Below, in pieces: positions 6,878 to 12,087 of a stretch of 12,087 bases of DNA. This DNA comes from Prevotella sp. Lineage in GTDB: Bacteria; Bacteroidota; Bacteroidia; Bacteroidales; Bacteroidaceae. The stretch covers positions 1 to 12,087 of the forward strand of contig DMYZ01000167.1 of assembly GCA_003483565.1 (NCBI GenBank). The letters are read 5' to 3'. The translations under genes and the position numbers were made by a program. The notes below the pieces were generated by a model. It did not search any database. It worked only from the letters and a program-made list of their open reading frames with translations, and was not told where the DNA came from. The stretch's first letter is position 1. Every line of letters begins with the position of its first letter.

Positions 6878-8284
6878 TTATTTATCTTCATCAAACAGTG
6901 GATCTTCCGGCATGACCATGATTGGTTTTTGACCGAATTCCTTCATCAGCTGTTCTGGGATATACTTTTTATCTACTACTAATCTGAACATATATTCATT
7001 AAACCACCGATTAGTCATAATCAGATATCCCTTTTGGCCATAGTCTGCGCCCCAACTGTTTTCCACTTTCCATTTGATAGGATTTCCTTTAGCGTCCAGA
7101 TCTACTTCTGTCAGTGTCATCGCATGCGTACTACCGCTATCAAATGTTGATATTCGGTCCGCTTTTTCCATTGGAAAAGTTGTGCCTAGTAAACTTCCAT
7201 AATCATAATTTTCTGTATCGCAGAAACCATTTTTCCTGTCTAGTTGTTTGCCAACATCATAACTACTGTATAGCTTGTGCCCATCTTTTAAACTGGCAAT
7301 TGCGAGGTCGGAAATTTCATTCATTGGCAGATTCAGGTACTTCCAATTATGACCGTCATAAGTATGACGGTCATATTCTACCTCATAAGTCTTATGATAA
7401 GGTCTGCGTGGATCATTCATAACCATAATGAAGGTCCCATTAAGTTTTCCACCGACAGTTTCTTGATAAAATTCTTTAGGTGTGTAATTTTTTTCTTTGC
7501 CTACTGCATTTCCATCTTTATCGCGCATTTGATAGGTAAAGTTGGTTACAGGTTGTCCAAGAGTCAGACATAAAATATGGTAAATTGTACCTAGCATCTC
7601 TGTTTTACGTGCTCTTATAGTTTCTGCCTTTACTCCACTGTTTTTCATTTTGCGTAGTTCTAGTCCGTATTGGCGGAGCTTGCTTGATATAAGAGAAGCC
7701 ATTTTTTTCGTGTTTTCGCTGGAGAACGTTTCCGGTTGTACGTTTTTGGGTGCGAGTCCATATTTTTCTGCCAAGTCAGCAATGCCGCAGAAGGTGCCAC
7801 CATCACTAATTGGATTCTTGAAGAAAAATTCTACACGGGTATCATCCATAGGCTTGTCGGCGCAGTCCAGTACTCCCTGCAACATCAGGTTTGCCTTTTC
7901 CAACTGGTCCCAGAAAAAAAGATAATCTTGTGAGAACTCAACGGTACGGTGTTGTGGATCGGAAAGAGCGAAGTTGCTGCGCAGTACATTTAGTCCTGAG
8001 AACATCCAGCAGCGGCCACTACTTTTCTGGTCCATAATATTTTGAACTGGTGTTTCTATACTGAAATGGGTATCTAAGACGGATTGGTTTTCTTGGTTTT
8101 TTGTCAGATCGTCAATAGCATTTCCTGCTATGGCATTCCGTAAAGCCTTATCCGTAGCAGATTCTATTTTTTCTCTCTCTATATTTTGAAGCATTTTAGA
8201 TGAAATCCCTCCTGCTTCAGTTTGAGCACTTATAATTCCTGATATTGAAAGTAATGTACTCATTATAAACATTTTTGTAATCAT
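6878..8284 (-). CDS. Exported C1B cysteine peptidase (PepC / bleomycin hydrolase family)
   Basis: A 468-residue papain-like peptidase of the aminopeptidase C / bleomycin hydrolase type; family members remove N-terminal residues from peptides. Catalytic residues are visible: Gln86 and Cys92 in MDQKSSGRCWMFSGLN, His387 in GSTHAMTL, Asn409 in VENSWGADYGQKGY. GGTFCGIADLAEKYGL (162-177) is a further family block. Unlike cytosolic relatives it begins with a signal peptide (MITKMFIMSTLLSISGIISA) with likely cleavage before Gln21, so it should act in the periplasm or outside the cell. The tail reads MPEDPLFDEDK, replacing the WDPMG-type end of classical members. The frame continues upstream to a TTG at 8323, but that lies beyond the -7 element at 8312-8320, so the ATG at 8284 is preferred. 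Alone in its transcription unit as far as can be seen. Confidence 0.93.
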   Translation of the reverse strand: MITKMFIMSTLLSISGIISAQTEAGGISSKMLQNIEREKIESATDKALRNAIAGNAIDDLTKNQENQSVLDTHFSIETPVQNIMDQKSSGRCWMFSGLNVLRSNFALSDPQHRTVEFSQDYLFFWDQLEKANLMLQGVLDCADKPMDDTRVEFFFKNPISDGGTFCGIADLAEKYGLAPKNVQPETFSSENTKKMASLISSKLRQYGLELRKMKNSGVKAETIRARKTEMLGTIYHILCLTLGQPVTNFTYQMRDKDGNAVGKEKNYTPKEFYQETVGGKLNGTFIMVMNDPRRPYHKTYEVEYDRHTYDGHNWKYLNLPMNEISDLAIASLKDGHKLYSSYDVGKQLDRKNGFCDTENYDYGSLLGTTFPMEKADRISTFDSGSTHAMTLTEVDLDAKGNPIKWKVENSWGADYGQKGYLIMTNRWFNEYMFRLVVDKKYIPEQLMKEFGQKPIMVMPEDPLFDEDK

Positions 8285-8311
8285 AATATTATCTTTTTGT
8301 AATATGTAGTT

Positions 8312-8320
8312 GCAAAAATA
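8312..8320 (-). promoter_or_regulatory. Predicted -7 element of the C1B peptidase promoter
   Basis: On the minus strand TATTTTTGC exactly matches TAnnTTTGC. Transcription would begin near 8306, about 22 bases before the ATG at 8284. This placement rules out an N-terminal extension starting at 8323. No clear -33 TTTG is seen. Confidence 0.62.
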
Positions 8321-8380
8321 CAAAAAAGAAAGGATAAAATGATAATTTGTTTTATCTTTTAAAGGTAACTTCTACATATC

Positions 8381-8402
8381 ACAAGAAGAATACCCTTCTT
8401 GT
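8381..8402. repeat. Small inverted repeat upstream of the peptidase gene
   Basis: Perfect 8-base arms (ACAAGAAG at 8381-8388, CTTCTTGT at 8395-8402) flank a 6-base loop. No T-tract follows on the minus strand; on the plus strand an A-tract follows. It lies about 60 bases upstream of the peptidase -7 element and about 65 bases past the mdh terminator. It could be an operator-like dyad or chance. Confidence 0.35.
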
Positions 8403-8467
8403 TCAAAAAAATATGGCCTTTTTCTATTGAATTAAAGATCAGGTCCATATGTGTTATAGAAATTAAA

Positions 8468-8495
8468 ATAGTCCGAAACTTTAGTTTCGGACTAT
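8468..8495 (-). terminator. Rho-independent terminator of mdh
   Basis: A perfect 12-bp stem (8468-8479 with 8484-8495) closes a 4-base loop, with a GC-rich core GTCCGAAAC. On the minus strand it is followed by TTTTAATTT. It begins 36 bases beyond the mdh stop, as expected for an intrinsic terminator of that gene. Confidence 0.85.
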
Positions 8496-8530
8496 AAGTA
8501 TATGTGAAGATATAATATCTTTTAAACCTA

Positions 8531-9541
8531 TTAAAGATTAGGATTAAGCTCAGACCATTTTTCAACTTCTGGGAGAACTCCCATCTTGATAACTTGATCG
8601 CGCATGCTCTGCAGATGTTCATAAGAAGCATCAAGAGTAGCAAATTCTTTTGCAGTGCCAATAACTGGTTTGGTGTAAACACCATCAGAAGTGATACGAG
8701 AAGGCATAGCCATCATAACATGATTGTAACGGCTTGTGTCAGCGTATGTACCGGCAGGATAGTTGAATTCTTCACCACCCATGGCTGCTTCAATCATCTT
8801 GACAGCAAGATAAGCAGGACTTTGGAAAGAAGAACGACGACGAAGCTCAATGATTTTGGCACCACCCTTAGTAACTTCAACCTGCATCTGTTTCCACTCA
8901 TCAGGAGTAAGGCCTTTGCCATTGACCTTAGCTTTGCCGGCTATAATATCAAGTAATTTAACACCATCAACAGTTGTAGGAGAAGCGAATACTGCCATCT
9001 TTTCTCCATGACCGCCATAAGTATAAGCATTCTTAATAAGAGCTTGGCTTACACCAAAGTGTTTGGCAAGAGCACCCTTCAGACGGGTAGAATCAAGACC
9101 TGCAAGAGTTGCAACTTGATTTGGTTTTAAACCAGAGTGAACCAATGTTACCAAACCCGTAATATCTGCAGGGTTGAAGATGACAACACAGAATTTCGCA
9201 TTTGGACAATACTTCTTGATGTTATCTCCCAGTTCTTTGGCAGCCTTAGAGTTGCCTTCAAGAAGGTCCTCACGAGTCATACCTTCTTTACGTGGAGCAC
9301 CACCTGAAGAAATGATATATTTGGCATCAGTGAAAGCTTCCTTAGGATCTGTTGTGGCAACAATGTCTACATCGTCAAAACCACTCTGGCGCATTTCCTC
9401 AGCAACACCTTCTGCAGAGAAAACATCGTACAGACAGATGTTTTTTGTCAGGCCAAGCATAATTGCTGTCTGAGTCATGTTTGAGCCAATCATGCCGGCT
9501 GCACCGACAATCAAGAGTTTGTCATTAGTTAAAAATTCCAT
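8531..9541 (-). CDS. mdh: Malate dehydrogenase (NAD-dependent)
   Basis: A 336-residue lactate/malate dehydrogenase family enzyme interconverting malate and oxaloacetate with NAD(H) in the cytoplasm; in fermenting Bacteroidota this step lies on the route to fumarate and succinate. The Rossmann glycine motif is VGAAGMIG (residues 12-19), and Asp39 in CLYDV is placed to bind NAD ribose. GGAPRKEGMTREDLL carries substrate-binding arginines R84 and R90, as in malate rather than lactate enzymes. IFNPADI includes Asn123; GLDSTRLKGAL carries Asp150 and Arg153; the catalytic histidine is H178 in YGGHGEKM. It is the divergent form typical of Bacteroidales rather than the E. coli one. It is transcribed alone, from a promoter giving a leader of about 70 bases to a strong terminator, and lies head to head with the Xaa-Pro aminopeptidase gene. 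Confidence 0.96.
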   Translation of the reverse strand: MEFLTNDKLLIVGAAGMIGSNMTQTAIMLGLTKNICLYDVFSAEGVAEEMRQSGFDDVDIVATTDPKEAFTDAKYIISSGGAPRKEGMTREDLLEGNSKAAKELGDNIKKYCPNAKFCVVIFNPADITGLVTLVHSGLKPNQVATLAGLDSTRLKGALAKHFGVSQALIKNAYTYGGHGEKMAVFASPTTVDGVKLLDIIAGKAKVNGKGLTPDEWKQMQVEVTKGGAKIIELRRRSSFQSPAYLAVKMIEAAMGGEEFNYPAGTYADTSRYNHVMMAMPSRITSDGVYTKPVIGTAKEFATLDASYEHLQSMRDQVIKMGVLPEVEKWSELNPNL

Positions 9542-9616
9542 AACTGCAATATTTATTTTACGTTTTAATAAATCTTTGAGACATGGGGAGTGTATAATGT
9601 TTCCTCATTCGTCACC

Positions 9617-9625
9617 GCAAAGATA
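9617..9625 (-). promoter_or_regulatory. Predicted -7 element of the mdh promoter
   Basis: On the minus strand TATCTTTGC exactly matches TAnnTTTGC. The predicted start near 9611 gives a leader of about 70 bases, the longest predicted here. No consensus -33 TTTG is seen. No stable hairpin is obvious in the leader. Confidence 0.62.
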
Positions 9626-9665
9626 ATAAAAGAAAGTGTAAAACTTGCATTTTTTTTATTTTTAA

Positions 9666-9698
9666 TTTGTGATTATTTCTTAAAATTAGTATCTTTGC
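9666..9698 (+). promoter_or_regulatory. Predicted promoter of the Xaa-Pro aminopeptidase gene
   Basis: TTTG at 9666-9669, a 20-base spacer and TATCTTTGC at 9690-9698 make the best full match to the Bacteroidota promoter consensus in this window. Transcription from about 9704 gives a leader of about 18 bases and excludes any start upstream of the ATG at 9722. Confidence 0.78.
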
Positions 9699-9721
9699 TA
9701 TGTCTAATTAGCAAAATAGAG

Positions 9722-11533
9722 ATGAATAGAAAAATATGTGAACGAATAGAGGCTCTTCGTGAATTGATGAAGCGTGAGCATTTGGCTGCTTTTATCTTTC
9801 CAAGCACTGATCCTCACCATAGCGAATATGTTCCTGATAGATGGAAAGGAAGAGAGTGGATCTCTGGATTTAATGGTTCGGCCGGAACAGCTGTAGTGAC
9901 AATGACTGATGCTGCTGTCTGGACCGATTCCCGTTATTTCCTGGCTGCTGCAGAGCAACTTAAGGGTACTGGATTCAAATTGATGAAATTGAAAATTGCA
10001 GGAACTCCTTCAATTCCGGAATGGATCAATCAGAAAATCTATAGTAATGGAACTGGCTCTGCTATTACGGAAATTGGTATTGATGGGCGTGTTAATTCTT
10101 ATGCTTCAGTAGAACAATTGAAGATGGAACTTCAAGCATTTGGTATTACACTGCGTACGAATCTTGACCCCTTCCATGAAATTTGGATTGATCGCCCTGT
10201 TATACCGGATAATCCAATTGTTATTCATCCTTTGAAATATACAGGCGAGGACACTCAATCAAAAATAAATCGTATACGTAAAGTCCTTCGCGAACATCAT
10301 TGTGAAGGTATGCTGGTTTCTGCACTTGATGATATTGCCTGGATCTTAAACTTAAGAGGCAATGATGTTCATTGTAATCCAGTGTTTGTCGCGTACCTTG
10401 TTATAGAGACTGATAATGTGATTTTGTTTGTTAATCAAAATAAACTGCCACGAGAAACCAGCCAATATCTGCAGTGTGAGAAGGTGGAGGTTCGTCCGTA
10501 TGATGGAGTTGGAGCGTATCTTCATAACGATTATTTTGCATATAATATTTTTCTTGATCCACAGGAAACTAATGCTTACCTTGCAGGATGTGTCAATACA
10601 GAACATATCCATGTCGTTTTCGGTAAATCTCCTGTACCAGTTTTAAAAGCAGTGAAGAATACTACGGAAATAGCTGGTTACCATTCGGCCATGCTTAAGG
10701 ATGGTATAGCTCTCGTTAAGTTCTTGATGTGGATAAAACCTGCTGTTGCCAAAGGAAAAGAAACAGAAATGTCGATTGATCGCAAATTAACTGGGTTTCG
10801 GGCAGAACAGCCTCTTTTTAAAGATATTTCTTTTGATACGATTGCCGGTTATGCTGCCCATGGCGCTATCGTGCATTATGAAGCTACACCGGAGACTGAT
10901 ATTCCTGTAGAGGCTAAAGGATTATTGCTTCTTGACAGCGGAGCACAGTATCTTGACGGCACTACTGATATTACTAGAACTATTCCACTTGGACCTCTTA
11001 CAAAAGAAGAAAGGCATATTTATACATTGGTGCTAAAAGGACATATTCAGCTGGAACTAGCAAAATTTCCCGATGGTGCATGCGGTACGCAGATTGATGC
11101 TCTTGCCCGAGAAGCTATGTGGCGGGAAGGATATAATTTTTTACATGGAACCGGACACGGAGTGGGGTCATATTTAAATGTACATGAGGGCCCTCATCAG
11201 ATAAGAATGGAATATATGGAAACACCATTACATGCAGGTATGACTGTTACTGATGAACCAGGACTTTATCTTGATGGCAAGTTTGGAGTGCGAATCGAAA
11301 ATACTTTAGTTATAAAAGGGTATAAGGAAACTGAATTCGGAAAGTTCCTTCAGATGGAACCTCTCACTCTTTGTCCAATTGATATGGAACCTGTGGATTT
11401 TGATATTTTGCTTCCAGAAGAAATTCTGTGGATTAATAGATATCATCAGCATGTATATGATAAATTATCGCCGTATCTCTCTGAAGATGAGAAACAATGG
11501 CTGAAAACGGCTACTAAGGAAGTGAATTTCTAA
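9722..11533 (+). CDS. Xaa-Pro aminopeptidase (M24B, long APP1-like form)
   Basis: A 603-residue metallopeptidase that releases N-terminal residues preceding proline. It has the three-domain layout of the long eukaryote-type aminopeptidase P: an N-terminal creatinase-like domain (about 1-140, with WISGFNGSAGTAVVT and DSRYFLAAA), a second such domain (about 150-300) and the pita-bread catalytic domain (about 310-535), plus a C-terminal M24_C segment. All five predicted metal ligands are present: Asp405 (LLLDSGAQ), Asp416 (TTDITR), His479 (HGTGHGVG), Glu512 (TDEPGLY) and Glu526 (RIENTLV). No signal peptide is visible, so it should be cytoplasmic. The frame is open upstream to 9590, but those codons overlap the promoter; the ATG at 9722 gives the normal N-terminus. 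No terminator is evident before rpsU, 124 bases downstream. Confidence 0.95.
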   Translation: MNRKICERIEALRELMKREHLAAFIFPSTDPHHSEYVPDRWKGREWISGFNGSAGTAVVTMTDAAVWTDSRYFLAAAEQLKGTGFKLMKLKIAGTPSIPEWINQKIYSNGTGSAITEIGIDGRVNSYASVEQLKMELQAFGITLRTNLDPFHEIWIDRPVIPDNPIVIHPLKYTGEDTQSKINRIRKVLREHHCEGMLVSALDDIAWILNLRGNDVHCNPVFVAYLVIETDNVILFVNQNKLPRETSQYLQCEKVEVRPYDGVGAYLHNDYFAYNIFLDPQETNAYLAGCVNTEHIHVVFGKSPVPVLKAVKNTTEIAGYHSAMLKDGIALVKFLMWIKPAVAKGKETEMSIDRKLTGFRAEQPLFKDISFDTIAGYAAHGAIVHYEATPETDIPVEAKGLLLLDSGAQYLDGTTDITRTIPLGPLTKEERHIYTLVLKGHIQLELAKFPDGACGTQIDALAREAMWREGYNFLHGTGHGVGSYLNVHEGPHQIRMEYMETPLHAGMTVTDEPGLYLDGKFGVRIENTLVIKGYKETEFGKFLQMEPLTLCPIDMEPVDFDILLPEEILWINRYHQHVYDKLSPYLSEDEKQWLKTATKEVNF

Positions 11534-11560
11534 ATAAAATGCAAAAAATTGCGTAAAAAG

Positions 11561-11592
11561 TTGTTTGTTTGATAAATAAGATGTAATTTTGC
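11561..11592 (+). promoter_or_regulatory. Predicted rpsU promoter
   Basis: TTG at 11561-11563 lies 20 bases before TAATTTTGC (11584-11592), an exact -7 match. Overlapping TTTG copies at 11564 and 11568 make the exact -33 box uncertain. Transcription from about 11598 would give an A/T-rich leader of about 60 bases. Confidence 0.68.
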
Positions 11593-11657
11593 ACCCGCAA
11601 ATATAATGTTGCACAAGGATAGATAAGTTTAACAATTTAATTATAAAAACAAAAAGC

Positions 11658-11849
11658 ATGATTATTGTACCAGTTAAAGAGGGTGAGAACATCGAGAGAG
11701 CTCTCAAAAAATTTAAAAGAAAATTCGAAAAGACAGGTGTCGTTAAAGAGCTTCGTGCTCGTCAGCAGTATGACAAGCCTTCTGTTTTGAAGAGACTCAA
11801 GATGGAGCACGCTATCTACGTACAACAGTTACGTGACGCGGAAGAATAA
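11658..11849 (+). CDS. rpsU: 30S ribosomal protein bS21
   Basis: A 63-residue basic protein of the small ribosomal subunit, bound near the 3' end of 16S rRNA. The sequence MIIVPVKEGENIERALKKF, the KRKFEKTGVVKELRARQQY core and KPSVLKRLK are clear bS21 signatures. The C-terminus has Tyr54 (HAIYVQQL). In Bacteroidota, bS21 with bS18 and bS6 is reported to sequester the anti-Shine-Dalgarno sequence, and an aromatic residue near this end is part of that pocket; its role here is inferred. No Shine-Dalgarno sequence directly precedes the ATG; the only purine motif, AAGGA, lies 38 bases upstream. The gene is followed 77 bases later by a tyrosine recombinase gene, an order I recall from other Bacteroidales. 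Confidence 0.97.
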   Translation: MIIVPVKEGENIERALKKFKRKFEKTGVVKELRARQQYDKPSVLKRLKMEHAIYVQQLRDAEE

Positions 11850-11926
11850 AAAATACTTTCGAAAATTTGGTGGTTTGATATTTATTCTGTAAATTCGTTG
11901 CTTATAATAATAAGTTGGCAGCGTAA

Positions 11927-12087
11927 ATGATTATAGATGATTTTTTAAACTACTTGCAGTATGAATTGAATCGTTCTGTGTGCACAGTACAAAGCTATGC
12001 AAAAGACCTTGGTGCCTTTGAAATATACTTCAAAAATTTAGATAATCATCTCTCTTGGGAATCGATAGATTCCGATGTTGTCCGTGA
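11927..12087 (+). CDS. Tyrosine recombinase (XerC/XerD-like), N-terminal part, cut by window edge
   Basis: From the ATG at 11927 the frame stays open to the right edge: 53 codons. MIIDDFLNYLQYELNRS followed by TVQSYAKDLGAFEIYF is typical of the N-terminal SAM-like DNA-binding domain of XerC/XerD site-specific recombinases, which resolve chromosome dimers at dif. The catalytic domain with its Arg-His-Arg-Tyr residues lies outside the window, so XerC cannot be separated from XerD or an integrase paralogue. The position just after rpsU, which I recall as conserved in Bacteroidales, favours a housekeeping role. The A/T-rich 77-base gap after rpsU shows no terminator, so read-through from the rpsU promoter is likely. 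Confidence 0.85.
   Translation, partial: MIIDDFLNYLQYELNRSVCTVQSYAKDLGAFEIYFKNLDNHLSWESIDSDVVR

Noticed and set aside
8403..8460. Possible second hairpin (ATATGG...CCATAT) or small RNA between mdh and the peptidase gene
   Set aside because: The arms pair over only a few bases around a large loop, and no promoter or T-tract accompanies them.
8359..8685. Open frame of 108 codons on the minus strand over the end of mdh
   Set aside because: It overlaps the mdh C-terminus out of frame and runs through the mdh terminator hairpin; nothing suggests a protein.
11540..11560. Possible terminator after the Xaa-Pro aminopeptidase gene
   Set aside because: GCAAAAAATTGC-like pairing is too short and A/T-rich to form a stable stem, and no T-tract follows.
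11866..11897. Possible promoter for the tyrosine recombinase (TTTG, 20 bases, TAAATTCG)
   Set aside because: The -7 part lacks the TTTG core, and A/T-rich DNA gives such matches by chance. Read-through from rpsU explains expression as well.

Overview
This window looks like a chromosomal housekeeping segment from a member of the phylum Bacteroidota, most likely order Bacteroidales (a Prevotella or Bacteroides relative; genus is an inference). The DNA is AT-rich. Most transcription units start with the Bacteroidota-type -7 element TAnnTTTG(C), in several cases with a TTTG or TTG about 20-21 bases upstream, and start codons generally lack a well-placed Shine-Dalgarno sequence. Gene content agrees: a 7TM-HD protein divergent from gltX and waaA, a Bacteroidales-type malate dehydrogenase, and rpsU followed by a tyrosine recombinase.

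Layout. (1) 1-1118, minus: N-terminal part of a PgpH-type 7TM-HD membrane protein, cut by the left edge. (2) 1227-4019, plus: gltX (glutamyl-tRNA synthetase) then waaA (Kdo transferase), probably one operon, ended by a 24-bp hairpin shared with the convergent unit. (3) 4131-6761, minus: a DUF3737 beta-helix protein and a MalY/PatB-type PLP enzyme 2 bases apart, then a small nitroreductase with its own promoter. (4) 6878-8284, minus: an exported C1B cysteine peptidase (PepC/bleomycin hydrolase family). (5) 8531-9541, minus: malate dehydrogenase, with a clear terminator. (6) 9722-11533, plus: an M24B Xaa-Pro aminopeptidase, divergent from mdh. (7) 11658-11849, plus: rpsU (bS21), then 11927 to the right edge, plus: the start of a XerC/XerD-like tyrosine recombinase.

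Functionally the window mixes translation (gltX, rpsU), envelope lipid A-Kdo synthesis (waaA), probable cyclic-di-AMP turnover (7TM-HD), central carbon metabolism (mdh), peptide use (exported C1B peptidase and Xaa-Pro aminopeptidase) and a less understood set (DUF3737, MalY-like lyase, nitroreductase). I see no mobile element, CRISPR array, tRNA or rRNA, and no gene-free stretch over 300 bases. I do not see a clearly new defence or mobile system. The least explained part is the coupled DUF3737-MalY pair, and DUF3737 itself is the only protein here without a known role.
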